In this document: positions 1 through 11,450 of the stretch, one piece after another
Numbering within the stretch: position 1 is the stretch's first letter
Layout of the letters: each line of letters begins with the position of its first letter
DNA from: Desmodus rotundus
Taxonomy: Eukaryota; Chordata; Mammalia; Chiroptera; Phyllostomidae
Assembly: GCF_022682495.2 (NCBI RefSeq)
Contig: NC_071392.1
Coordinates: 111,218,896-111,282,895 of the forward strand
Direction of reading: 5' to 3'
DNA: 64,000 nucleotides
Notes under the pieces: model-generated
What the model saw: the letters and a program-made list of their open reading frames with translations, nothing else
Told to the model about the DNA's origin: nothing
Databases searched by the model: none
Made by a program: the position numbers and the translations under genes

Positions 1-494
1 ATGGCAGGTGACACAATGCAGAAGTACATAAAGAAAAAGCAACATCTCGCTCATTTTCACCTTCCGGCATTAGCAGTGATAACAGGTATGTGTTCTTCCT
101 CACGTTTCTCCATGTTCCTGTGAGCACATGCAAATATACACGCAGCCTGAGAGGCGGTTTCTCTCCTCCCTCTTCCTTATATTTCTCTCCAGTTTTCAAA
201 AGGGCTGCAACTGATGGTTTCTACATAAATATCTTTGCAATTCTGAAACTCTCCTGAAATAGACTGTCTGAAGGGGAGTTACTCGGGCAAATACCAAGAG
301 TGAGTATTTTTAAGGCATATTAGTGAAGTGCTCTCCAAGTCAGTATTTGCAGGGTTCGAGTGCTTGTCTCGCTCAGTGCTTAGCCATGTCAGGTAGTAGC
401 AATTTTGAGTTAATCTCTGCTTATTTGGTGGCTGAAGAGTAGCCTTTGATTCTTCTAATCTGCATTTTATATTATTGCAGCATCTTCTCTTTTT

Positions 495-677
495 TTATCC
501 TTACCTGAGGACATGCTTATTGACCGAGGGGAAGGGCAGGAGAGAGAAATATCAATGATCAGTTGCTTCTAGACACCCTGACCTGGAACTGAACTTTCAA
601 TCCAGGCATGTGCCCTGAACCGGAATTGAACCCAAGACCTTTCAGTTTACGAGACCATGTTCCACACCAGCCAGGGT
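495..677 (-). repeat. Ves-type SINE, old copy
   Basis: GGCATGTGCCCTGAACCGGA and CCACACCAGCCAGGGTGA identify the tRNA-related head in reverse. The tail is poorly preserved. Confidence 0.85.
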
Positions 678-1499
678 GAGATTGAATATTTTAACATTTC
701 ATAATTATTGGACATCTGTCATGTGTGAATTACCTCCACAGCTTTTGAGGTCTTCATAATTTTTTTTCCCAATGTCCTGCCTGGGAAGCTTTCCCATACC
801 CCTTTAGTTTAGCTTCTTGCTGATCGAATAATTCAAAGGACATACAGCAGAATAACAGGAGAAAATCAAATTTTAATAAGTGCCAATGGGGAAATGCCAG
901 AAGCAAGTCCAGAGACAGTGAGGCCAAATAAGATATATATGTCATGTTGGACCAAGGAGGGCGAGCAGGCCATTCATAGGCAGATGAGAAAGAGCTAACG
1001 CCCTGGCAAACAGATCCCTGCAGGGTCACCCAGACACAAAGACACAGAGGGGAACCTAAGGTGCAGATTTTTCTTGGCTCCTCCCTGTCTGCCACACTTC
1101 ATTTATATGCGTACTTAGGTGAATATGCTAAATTCCCCTTCCTTCTGAATGTCTTTAGGCAGGAAAGGGGAATACACCAAACTCTGCCCTAGGTTGTGGG
1201 GGCTTAATTGTTTTCAGCTTGAAGATGCTGGGAAGACCTGCTCCCGACCATCACCCTCCTTACCCGCCCCCCACTTGCTAGCCTTTAACTACTAAGGCTG
1301 CCTCACACTTGTTTGTCATGGTTGTTGCAGCTAAATTTTTTTCTCCCTAAGATTACTGTTTGCCTTACATTTTTCTAAGCTTTTTTTTTTTACTTAATGT
1401 TTAAACTTTTCACCTGGTCAAATGTCAATCTTTTGATGTCCATTGCTTTTCGGCCCAGAAAGAATACCAGTGATCAAAGGCTATTCACCTACACTTTTT
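678..1499. other. Unassigned sequence
   Basis: No gene recognised. The 770-1130 part has the look of an old LTR or internal repeat, but no ends or partner are visible. Confidence 0.3.
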
Positions 1500-1640
1500 T
1501 CCCTACACTTCCTTTTTTATTTTCTTTAACATTTTTTTAATTTTAATTTTTATTAATTTTTATTTTTTTATTTTGTTTTTTCCATTACCATTTATCCCCT
1601 CTGTACCCTCTTCCACCTCCAACCCCCCTTGACTTTGTTT
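1500..1640 (-). repeat. T-rich L1/HAL1 3' end remnant
   Basis: A long T/A-rich stretch followed by CCATTACCATTTATCCCCTC. Probably the reverse 3' end of an L1-class element; short and diverged. Confidence 0.5.
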
Positions 1641-1749
1641 CTTGGTGGCTTAATTTTTATATTTAACCGTTTACTACATCGGAAATTTATTTTGGTTCAC
1701 AGTGTGAAGTAAGAATTTCAAAAATTTGGCTCTCTGAATGGCATGCCAT

Positions 1750-1980
1750 CCCTTTTTTTAAAAAAGATTTTATTTATTTATTTTTAGAGGGAGGGGAAGA
1801 GAGGGAGAAAGAGAGAAACATGTGCTGAGAGAAACATTGATTGGTTGCCTCTCACCCCCCCGCCCCCCAAACTGGGGACCTGGCCTGAAACCCAGGCATG
1901 TTCCCTGACTGGGAATCGAACCTGTGACCTTCTGTTTTGCTGGCCAGCGCTCAGTCTCCTGAGCTACATCAGCCAGGGCA
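1750..1980 (-). repeat. Ves-type SINE
   Basis: Reverse copy with T-rich left end and ATCAGCCAGGGCA at the right. Target duplication TGAATGGCATGCCAT (1735-1749) and TGAATGGCATACCAT (1981-1995), one mismatch. Confidence 0.95.
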
Positions 1981-1995
1981 TGAATGGCATACCAT

Positions 1996-2699
1996 TTCTT
2001 ATCTTTCCTGCCTTCCTGGATGCATGGTGCCATTTTCCATAGTATTGAGTGCTTACACTGTTTTTCATGGTCGATCCCAAGGAGGTGGTATCTTGAGACT
2101 CCTGCTTTAGAGGATGAAAGGACAGATTTGGACCAGGAGAGGAAAGCTTTTGAATGTCTGTACTGGAGACAGATTCTCCTCTATGAAGCTAATGAAGTTC
2201 ATGCTTTAAGGAGCTCTACTTGCCCTTGTCTCTTCTAGGCCCTAGGAGAGGTCATATGTTTTTATAAAATACGCAAAATAGAGACATTTTCATTGTAATC
2301 AGCTAAGATCTCTGTCTTATTCCACTGCGACCTCAGTGGCCAGTCACCATTGCAGTGGCATCGTGTCGGCCCTGGACATATTTTTGGATCTGGTTAAAGG
2401 CTGAGTTTGAAAACATTGAGTCCGCGTTTTCCGTTTATGCGGTTTGCTATCTGGTATGCAGCTGATTCAGATATTGACAATTGTCCCGGTGTAGGAAAGG
2501 CCAACGTGACATAACACGTTGCAGGAACCGAGGGAATGTCACCGTGTGAAGGTGTCCTGTGGCACCTGCACCAGAGGTGCACAGGTGAAGGAAGGTTAAC
2601 AAGGTTTGAAACATTTGGAGTCAGAAGCTGGTCTGACTTGCAATTCTTACTGTCATAAAGACTAGAAATGAAAGCAGAGGACTCAGTTTGTACCAGCAA
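1996..2699. other. Unassigned unique sequence
   Basis: No exon, RNA gene or repeat family recognised. Confidence 0.4.
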
Positions 2700-2990
2700 T
2701 TGTTTTAAAATTTATTTTTCAATTACAGTTTGCATTCAGCATGATTTTGTATTAGTTTCAGGTGTAGAGCAGTTATAAAGTGTTCCCCCCCATGTTTCCG
2801 GTGCCCACCTGACACCATACCTAGTTATTATGGTATTATTGACTGTATCCCCTGTGCTGGACGTCACATCCCTGTGACTGTCTTGTAGCTGCCAATGTGT
2901 GCTTCTTAATCCCTTCCCCTTTTCCACCCAGTCCCTCCGTGCCACCCGTTTTTCAAAATGGAAGCTTTCTTCTGCCAAGAATGTACTTGA
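2700..2990 (-). repeat. L1 3' end, reverse
   Basis: TTTCAATTACAGTTTGCATT, TTAGTTTCAGGTGTAGAGCA and CACCATACCTAGTTATTATG match the common L1 3' UTR of bats and carnivores in reverse. Confidence 0.8.
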
Positions 2991-3409
2991 TAATGCAGTG
3001 CATACACTTGTAAATGTACGTGGGAGAAGAAAAGACCGAGCCACCTTTACTTTCTCTTTAGAAAATCACGTCACAAAGCCGTGGTCATATGCAGGACCGT
3101 CAAAGAGCACGCCCCCAACGCTTGGGGAAAAGACTTTCAGAGGGGTTTCGGGCGCTCAGTGAAAATGCTGTGTGTTTTTTAAACATAAAATACATTTCAA
3201 CTCATCATTTAATGCATTCGCTTTATATTACATTTTAAAATTGAAGTCACACTGGCTTAAAAGCATAAAAAAGCAAAACTTCTCTCACTCAGCTGGAATC
3301 CCAGAGTGCGTGTCTCGTCTGGGTTCTGCGGAATTGCGTTGGCCAATCACTCTGCTGATCTTTGCATAAATGCTAACGCCTGCGTTGCTGGGCGCAATCG
3401 GCCCTTTTT

Positions 3410-3640
3410 TTTGTAAAAAAGTTAAAATATTTTTTCAATCACAGGTGACATGCAATATTATATTAGTGTCAGGGGTACAACACGGTGGTTAGACATTTCC
3501 ATACCTTCCAAAGTGATCACCCTGATTAATCTAGTAGCCAAATGCTCTGTCCCCTCAAACCCCCTGGATTTTGTGATGTTTGTGATATTTGTTCGTTTTT
3601 TAAAAGTTGGTAGTTTGCTAGAATTTCTTTCTAATTTTCA
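3410..3640 (-). repeat. L1 3' end, reverse
   Basis: TTTCAATCACAGGTGACATG and TAGTGTCAGGGGTACAACAC repeat the L1 3' landmarks of the copy at 2.7 kb but are more diverged. Confidence 0.75.
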
Positions 3641-4184
3641 ATAAATACTCACATTGGTGCCACATTTCGCATATTTCATTTTATATTCTTTTTCTTAATG
3701 AAGGCCTCCCAACTGATATGTTTCAGGTTCCGCAAAACCTGGTCTGCCCTCACCCCTTAGGATGAACATCTCAGCAAAGACTAAGCCTCCTCTGTTCAGA
3801 AGATCTGTCGTAATTTGTCCCCTCCGGCCTTGCGGACAATGAAACATCCTGCCCTTTACCCTGATTTTGACACTGAAATCAAACCTTCAAAGGGTCGCTG
3901 AGTGAGTGACACTTTAGGCTCTGTTTTCACCCTGCCTTTCTCACTTACCGATGTCTGAAACACCTCTCTCTCTTCATAGAGGAAGGGCTTGCTCGTTCTT
4001 TCAGCAGTCACCTCTCTTTTCCTGTGTCCCACTGCGATCCCATGGAGTGTCGTTGGGTGGGTTCCAGTATTGCTGTCACAAGCAAAGCTGTAGGAACCTC
4101 ATACAGTTTCCCATGAGTACAATTGTGGGCTAAATTCTCAGTTGCATTCTTGTGTGTGTATGAAAAAAAAATTAGGTCGGAAAG
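3641..4184. other. Unassigned unique sequence
   Basis: Nothing recognised; short open frames only. Confidence 0.4.
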
Positions 4185-4760
4185 AATTTATTTTTCAGAT
4201 TTGTTTATTGTGGAAAAAATATACATAACAAATTCTCCATTTTAGCCGTTTTTAGGTGTACAGTTCTGTGATCTTCAGTCCGTTCACATTGTTGTGTAGC
4301 CGTCACCACCATCCACCTCCAGAACTTTTTTGTGTTCTCAGACTGAAACTCAGCCAGTAACTCCCCGTTTCCTCCCGCTCTCCCGCCCCCGGACACCAGC
4401 GTTTTACTTTCTGTATCTGTGAATTTGACTACTGGAAGTACCTCATATAAGTGGAATCATACAGTATTTTTCCTTTTGTGTCTGGCTGATTTCACTTCAC
4501 GTATTGTCTTCAGAGCTCACCCATCTTGTACCCTCTGTTAGAATGTCCTTTCTTTTTAAGGCTGAATAATATCCATTTTGTGTACATATCACATTTTAAA
4601 AATCTATTCATTCACGAATAGGGAGACCCTGGAGTTTCCACCTTTTGATTGCTGTGAATGATGCCGAACAACACGGTGTTCCGATCCCCGTTTTCAGTTC
4701 TTGCGGGCCTAAGCCCAGGAGTTTCATCAGATTTTGAAAGCGTTGTTCTGCTGTCTCTAA
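4185..4760 (-). repeat. Old L1 (L1M) fragment
   Basis: Reverse L1 3' region: GTTGTGTAGCCGTCACCACC, AAGTGGAATCATACAGTATT and AAGGCTGAATAATATCCATT are typical L1M landmarks in this orientation. Confidence 0.85.
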
Positions 4761-5714
4761 GCTTCTAGTATTGTAGTTGGGAAGTCTCGAGTCATTCTCA
4801 GTACCAGTCTTTGTGTATGACCTAGTTTTTCTTCTCTAGTCCTTTCTAGAATCTCCTCTCATCTTTAGTGAACTGGAATTTCTTGATAATAAGCCCTGAT
4901 AGCAGTCTGTTTTTCTCCCTCCTGCTGAGAGTTCCAGGAGTCCAGTGGGACGAAAGCCTGGGGCAGGGGTGGGTCTCACCAGGTAGTGTCATCAGCTCAG
5001 TTCCCCTCCGGCAGTGTTCCCAGAGTGCAGTGGAGGAAGAGGGCTGAGGGTGTGGATATCCTTAACCATCAGTACATGAACTTGGTAAAATCCCTCTTCT
5101 GTTGGTATCTTCCCCGTCTCCTGTGTCTAGTGTCTACCCAATCAGGCACCCTCTTCCACATTCTCCTGAAAATAAACTGATCTGCCAGGACCTGGGTTGC
5201 AGCCATGGGGGTCTGGTGAGAAGAGGCGGGGGAAAGAGCTAGGATTCTGCTGTTTTTATTTCGCTTCTTTTTAAACCCTCTTCTAATCTTCCTTCCTAAA
5301 GCAGTCCCCCCACCTCACCTTCCTGCCCCCTTCTAGTGGTGCCACTAATTTCTGAGCCTTCTAGGGATTTTGTGGTATAAAACACTAAATTTTCACATTT
5401 TCCTGTTACCTGGTTGGCTTTGCTGTGAGATAGATCTTACTTGTTCATTTACTTTCTACCCTCAAAAATTTTGTCATCATCCCCTCTCCCATCCTCCGTT
5501 CTCATGGGTTTATACATTTTGAAAGTGGGGTTTCAGGAGGGAGCCCAGTTACATGCCTGTGATAAATCCACCGTTGTTCCCCCCCCCCACATGGCTTCCC
5601 AGTGGTCCCAACACCCTGTGTTGACTTGTCTGCCTTTTTCTCCTCTAGTTTGAGATGCCAAGTTTATCCTAGACCAAATACAAAGTTCTGTTTTACTGTG
5701 GGTCCTACTGCTGA
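4761..5714. other. Unassigned unique sequence
   Basis: Nothing recognised apart from T/C-rich low-complexity patches. Confidence 0.4.
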
Positions 5715-6480
5715 GCTTTCACTTGTGCTTCAACAGATATTTATTGAGCACCTTCTATGTGCCAGGCTCTGATCTGGGCACTGGGGAAAGCAAAGGCCTT
5801 GCCTCACCCAGAACACATTCCCAGCACATTCTAGCTAAAGGAGATAGGCAATACACAGATAATGTCAGATGGTGATAAGTACTAGGAAGAAAAACGGAGA
5901 GTACCAGCCTAGAGAGTGAAAGTCTCAGCTGCTGTGGGTAAGTTGGTCAGAGGAGCACCATCTCAGGAGGTGACCTTGAGTAGACCCTCTAATGCATTGG
6001 AAACTCCAGCCATGCCTCGATCTTTAGAGGGCGGGGGTGCTTCAGGCAGAGGAAATACCAAGAGCCAAGACCCTGGGACAAAAACAAGCTGGGCGAGTTT
6101 GAGGAATAACAAGAACAGTGAGGCTGGATCCCTGCAGGCAGAGGGGAGAGTGGTACATGGGGCCAGTTTAGGCAGGGCTGGTAAGCTGTGGAGTGTGCAT
6201 TTTATCCCACACACAGGAGAATGGAGACATAAGCATTGCTAAGCTTTAAAAACATGCAGTGGTGGTTTTGTAGAGAACAGACAGGGGGAGGAGGCAGGCG
6301 CAGCCATAGTTAGGAGTCTGTGCCCTGAGGTGGGAGCAGAGAATGGTGACTTGGACTAACTTGGGAGGGGTGGATGATGGGGTGGAGGAGGTGAGGAAGC
6401 AGTAAGTTATATTTTGAAGGTAGAACCAACAAAACAGGTGGGCTGAAGGATTGGACAGGGAGGGAGAGGAGCTGGGGGAG
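5715..6480 (-). repeat. L2 fragment
   Basis: TTTATTGAGCACCTTCTATG, GCACTGGGGAAAGCAAAGGC and, further on, TATTTTGAAGGTAGAACCAA match the long mammalian L2 in reverse. Open frames here are chance. Confidence 0.75.
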
Positions 6481-6704
6481 AAGCAATAATTAATTGAGCT
6501 TGACTAGGTACTTGTCATAAATTCTTTCGTTTATTCTTCATAACCATTTGAGGAAAATGATACTGTTTGAAGAGCAGAGGAAATGGAGGCAGGTAGCCTG
6601 CCGGTGATTATACGCTGGTCATTGGAGGAGATAAGATTTTACTCTTGCAAGGTCAGTAACAATGTTGTCTCTTCCAATTCTACTTTAAAAAAGAAAAATA
6701 TTAG

Positions 6705-6925
6705 CCTTGGCTGGTATGGCTTAGTGGATTGATTGCCAGCTGCGAAGCAAAAGGTCGCCGGTTTGATTCCCAGTCAGGGCATGTGCCTGGGTTGCTGGCT
6801 GGGTCCCCAATTGGGGGCACGTGTGTAGCAACCACACACTGATGCTTCTCTCCCTCTATTTCTCCCTCCTTTCCCCTCTCTCTATAAATAAATAAAATCT
6901 TTAAGTAAATAAACAAACACTTAAA
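6705..6925 (+). repeat. Ves-type SINE
   Basis: Head CCTTGGCTGGTATGGCTTAG, B-box-like GGTTTGATTCCCAG, CT-rich body and an AATAAATAAAATCTT tail. Confidence 0.93.
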
Positions 6926-7034
6926 AATTATTTAAAAAAATTTTAAACTTTTATTTATGTTTTGTGGTTTTTTTATGGTATTTTTTTCAATTATTTTCCC
7001 CTTTATACTCTCACCTCCACCCATCCCCATCTCC

Positions 7035-7254
7035 TATTTATTTTTTAGAAAGAAAGAGAAACACTGACTTTTCCATTTATTTATGCGTTCATTGGTTGAT
7101 TCTTACCTGTGCACCTCCTCCACCCCATCATCCACCCCTCCCAAGTTAGTCCAAGTCACCATTCTCTGCTGAATTTCAATTCAATCAGGGAATTGAAAGT
7201 GCAACCTTAGGCAGGATGATGCTCTAACCAGCTGAACTACCCCGCCAAAGCCTC
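7035..7254 (-). repeat. Old Ves-related SINE
   Basis: Reverse copy: AGAAAGAGAAACACTGACTT, CATTGGTTGATTCTTACCTG and GCTCTAACCAGCTGAACTAC. It belongs to an older or different subfamily, like the copy at 56.0 kb. Confidence 0.7.
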
Positions 7255-7445
7255 CCTCTTTATTTCTGATTCTGGGAGTTCTGAGTCTTCTGCCTTTTTG
7301 TCTTGGTCAGTGAGCTTAGGGTGTCATTAATTTCTGCTCTGATCTTTATTATTTCTTTCCTCCTGCTTGACTTAGGTTTAGTTCGCTCTGTTTTTCTTTT
7401 CCAGTGTCTTAAGGGGCAAGGTTGGGTTATTGATTTGATATCTTT
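7255..7445 (-). repeat. L1 ORF2 fragment, reverse
   Basis: TAATTTCTGCTCTGATCTTT and the following TTATTATTTCTTTCC are a familiar L1 ORF2 stretch in reverse. It adjoins an old SINE on its left. Confidence 0.7.
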
Positions 7446-7692
7446 TAAAAAAAATAAGCATTTACAGAAGTAAAATTTAACCAAATTAGATGTGGAGAAC
7501 ATTTCCGCATTTCAGGACAAAGGCCAAGTGTCGCCTCCTGTGCGGGGCTTTGCTGAGGGCGGTACTGGGAGTAGAACCAAGGGAATTTCAAGATGGAGAT
7601 AATATCAGGCATGTCCTCACTGGGCTCCAGAGGGTGCAAACAAGGGGCTGTGTGACTAAATCAACAGTGAAAGTGACATTAAGAACAATGCA

Positions 7693-7912
7693 GCCCTGCC
7701 TATTGTGGCTCAGTTGGTTGAAGCATCATCCTATAAACTGAAAGTTTGTGGGTTCGATTCCTGGTCAGGGCACATGCCTAGGTTGCAGGTTAGGTCCCTG
7801 GTCAGGATAAGGAGGAGAGGCAACCAATTGATGTTTCTCTCCCTGTCTTTCCCTCCTTTCCTCTTTCTCTAAAATAAATGAGCATGTCCTTGGGTGAGCA
7901 TTAAAAAAAAAG
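7693..7912 (+). repeat. Ves-type SINE
   Basis: GCCCTGCCTATTGTGGCTCA head, GGGTTCGATTCCTGGTCAGG B-box region, tail with GTCCTTGGGTGAGCATTAAA. Confidence 0.93.
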
Positions 7913-8009
7913 AAACACACCTACCCAACTAAAACAAAAATTTTTTGAAACATCGTAAGTTATAGAAGCCCCATGATGTTGAACAGAAATAAAAACAAAA
8001 GTTTTAAAA

Positions 8010-8230
8010 ACATTTTTATTGTTTTTTAAAGATTTTATTGATTTAGTTTTAGAGAGAGAGGAAGGGAGGGAAAAAGAGGGGGAGAGAAACATCAGTGTGT
8101 GGTTGCCTCTCACATGCTCCCTGCTGGGGACCTGGCCCACAACCCAGGCATGTGCCCTGACTGGGAATCCACCCAGTGACCCTTAGGTTTGCAGGCCAGC
8201 ACTCAGTCTGCTGAGCCACACCAGCCAGAG
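8010..8230 (-). repeat. Ves-type SINE
   Basis: Reverse copy: TAAAGATTTTATTGATTTAG at the tail, AGAGAAACATCAGTGTGTGG in the body, CCACACCAGCCAGAGCC at the head. It directly abuts the HAL1 that starts at 8236. Confidence 0.92.
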
Positions 8231-8235
8231 CCAAA

Positions 8236-8871
8236 AAAAATTTTTTTAACTGTATTTTATTGATTATGCTATTACAGTTGTCCTGATCTTTTCCCCTTTG
8301 CCTCCCTCCACATTGCACACCCCACTTCCTCTGGCAATCCCTCCACCACTGTTCATGTCCATGGGTCATGCATTTAAGTATTTCCTATGCTGTGCTTTAC
8401 ATCCCCATGGCTATTCTGTAACTACTTATTTGTACTTCGTAATCCCCTCACCTCTTCACCCACTCCCCCACACCCCCTCCCACATGGCAGCCATCAAAAT
8501 GCTCTCTGTATCCATGATTCTCTCTCTGTTCTTGTTTGCTTAGTTTGTTTTTTAGATTCAATTGTTGCTATGTATTTTTTGCCATTATTGTTCATTGTTT
8601 TGACCTTCATCTTTTTTCTTAAATAAGTCCCTTTAACATTTCATATAATAATGGTTTGGTGATGATGAACTCCTTTAGTTTTTTTCTTGTCTGGGAAGCT
8701 CTTTATCTGCCCTTTGATGCTAAATGATAGCTTTGCTGGGTAGAGCAATCTTGGCTGTAGGTCCCTGTTTTTCATGACTTTGAATATTTCTTGCCAATCC
8801 CTTCAAACCTGCAAAGTTACTTTTGAGAAATCAGCTGACAGTCTTATGAGAACTCCCCTGTGGGTAAATAA

Positions 8872-8908
<37 letters not shown>

Positions 8909-10790
8909 CTTTGAAGATGCTCTCTTTATCTTTAACCTTTGGCAGTTTAATTATGAGGTTTCTTGGAGTGGGCCTCTTTGCATCCATCTTGTTTGGGATT
9001 CTCTGTGCTTCCTCAACCGCATGTCTCTTTCCTTCACCAGATTAGGCAAGTTTTTTTTCATTATATTTTGAAGTAGATTTCCAATTTCTTGCTCTTTCCC
9101 TTCTCCTTCTGGCACCCCTGTGGTGTGAATGTTAGACCTCTTGAAGTTGTCCCAGAGGCTGCTTGTACTACTCTCATTTTTTTTGGATTCTTTTATCTCA
9201 TTGTTGTTCTGATTGGTTGTTTTTTTGCTTCCTTATGTTCCAGATTATGGATTTAATTCTTAGCTTCATCCATTCTACTGTTGTTTCCCTGTAAATTATT
9301 CTTTATTTCAATTAGCGTATCCTACATTTCTGACTAGATCTTTTTTATGCAGTTGAGGTCTTCACTAAATTTTTGAGCATCCTTATAACCAGTGTTTGAA
9401 CTCTGCATCTGATAGATTGCTTATCTCTATTTCCTTTAGCTGTTTTTCTGGAGTTTTGATCTGTTCTTTCATTTGGGCCATGTTTCTTTGGCTCCTCGTT
9501 TGGCAGCCTCCCAGTGTTTGTTTTTATGTATTAGGTAGAGCTGCTTTGACTCTGTGTCTTGGTAGTGTAGCCTGATGTAGTAGGTGTCCTGAAGGGTCCA
9601 GTGACACATCCTCCTCTATCACCCAAGCTGGGTACTCAGGGTGTGCCCTTCGTGTGGGCTGAGTACCCCCTCCTCTTGTAGTTGAGCCTTGGTTGCTATT
9701 GGCAGATCAATGGGAGGGATTTATCCATACCAGTCACCTTCGAGGACTGGTTGTGACCACTTATCACCAACCTCTACCTTCCCTGGAGGACCAGCTGTGC
9801 AGGGGCAGGGTGGTGGTGCTCCAGCAGGGTCTGTGCAAGTTGTTCACTGAGTGTGCTGGTCCTGGGGTTTCCTGAGTGGTGCAGGCCAAGGTCAGCCCCA
9901 CCTATGTTTTGCCCAGGGCCACCCTGCCCTGTCTATAAAGCAATCTGAGATGGCTGCTACTTGTGCTGGGCTTAGAGATTCCCAGGTGGAGACCAAGCTG
10001 TGAATCTAAGCTGGCTGCTCCTAGTGCAGAGCCTTGGGCTCACTGAGGCCAGCCATTGTTTATTTGATAGGATTTAGGAAGTTGTGAAGCAAGGGCTAAG
10101 ACCAGCCATTCATATGCAAAAGAAGCTTGGGTGGGCCTGTAATTTGGGTGGGGCAGAGTCTGTGGGGATCTCCAAGGTGGGTGGAACAGTATTAGCCAGG
10201 TTGATGGAGTCTCAGATATGGCACCAGTTTGTCAGCTCTGTGGGGGAAGGGTTTTGAAAAAGGACAATTGCCTAGGCTTGCCTTGAGGCCAGGCACTTCA
10301 GTTTCTCCCTGTATACCACTGGTGCCTTTCAACCTGCTACCCCGGTGCTGGAGCTCAGAGGGAGTGAGTCTGAGTAGGTAAGTCCGTGTGTGAGTTCTTT
10401 AAGAGGAACTGCTTGGGGCTCCAGCAGTTTCTTCTAGTGACTTAATTGCTGCTGACTTTTGCAGCCAGAAGTGGTGGGTTCTTATCTTCCTGGCACTGGA
10501 ACCCTCTGCTGGGAGGCCTGGTATGGGACTGGGACTCCTCACTCTTGAGATACCCCCTCAAGTTTTTATCCACCACAAGTGGGTGAGGGACCAGCCTGTT
10601 CTGAGTCTGTGCCCCTCCTACCAGTCTGGATGGGTGTGGTTTCTTTAATTCCGTAGTAGTCAGACTTCCATTCAACTCGATTTCTGATGGTTCTGAGTGA
10701 TGGTTGTTCTGTATTTTAGTTGTAATTTTGATGTGGTTGTTCAAAGAGGCGAGCCGTGTCTGCCTATGCTGCCATTGTGACTGGAAGTCG
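8236..10790 (-). mobile_element. Nearly full-length HAL1, degenerate
   Basis: In minus orientation it has a 5' end (CAATGGCAGCATAGGCAGAC near 10785), a 5' UTR, an ORF1 with stops, then the 3' UTR and the same end (GACAACTGTAATAGCATAAT) at about 8260. ORF1 passes directly into the 3' UTR near 8640 with no ORF2. A run of 29 T (8876-8904) interrupts the ORF1 region. Confidence 0.88.
8876..8904 (+). repeat. T29 homopolymer in HAL1
   Basis: Twenty-nine T, reading as poly-A in the sense of the HAL1 ORF1. Related copies lack it. Confidence 0.9.
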
Positions 10791-10819
10791 ATTTCAAACA
10801 ATCAGCTCACTTTTTTCTT

Positions 10820-11250
10820 ACAACATTTCAGGGAGCCAATGCAGGCCACTGCCTAGTTTCTCTCCTGTTAGTTCTTTTCCCCTAAGTCCGTCCTTGTTTC
10901 ACTGTCCCCAGCTTTATTTTTTTAAAATATTTTATTTACTTATTTTTAGAGAGAAGGGAAGGGAAGGAGAGAGGGAGAGAAACATCAATGTGTGGTTACC
11001 TCTTACCTGCCCCTCTACTGGGGACCTGGCCTGCAACCCAGGCATGTGCCCTGACTGGGAATCGAACTGGCAACTCTTTGATTCGCAGTCCAGTGCTCAA
11101 TCCACTGAGTCACACCAGCCAGGGCCACTGTCCCCAGCTTTAATAAACACACTGTCAAAATCACCTGGACTCGTGCTGTGAGATCTTTCCTGTGCAAAGT
11201 CAAAACCCACACATTACAGACCAGCCTGAGCCAGACCTGCTCCAGGCCTG
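10820..11250 (+). other. Possible LTR or polyadenylation remnant
   Basis: Without the SINE, the sequence reads through CACTGTCCCCAGCTTT into AATAAA (11142-11147) and then CCTGGACTCGTGCTGTGAGA, which resembles the R-U5 part of a retroviral-type LTR. No paired LTR or internal genes were recognised. Confidence 0.3.
10917..11125 (-). repeat. Ves-type SINE
   Basis: Reverse copy inserted between perfect 17-base duplications CACTGTCCCCAGCTTTA (10900-10916 and 11126-11142). It splits a sequence carrying an AATAAA. Confidence 0.95.
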
Positions 11251-11450
11251 TCCCTGTCTGGTAACAAAAGAACCCCGTTTCTACTGGCAACATAATGAGC
11301 TTGAGCCCTTGCAGTCTTGTCCTTGGATTTGTGGTTTGATATTTATTCATTCATCCCATGTTCATTTTGTGCTTACTGTGTATCAGGCCCTGGGACTGAA
11401 GCATGAAGTACTTAGTCTGCTGTTGCAGGAGGTCGTTTAAATCACTCCCA

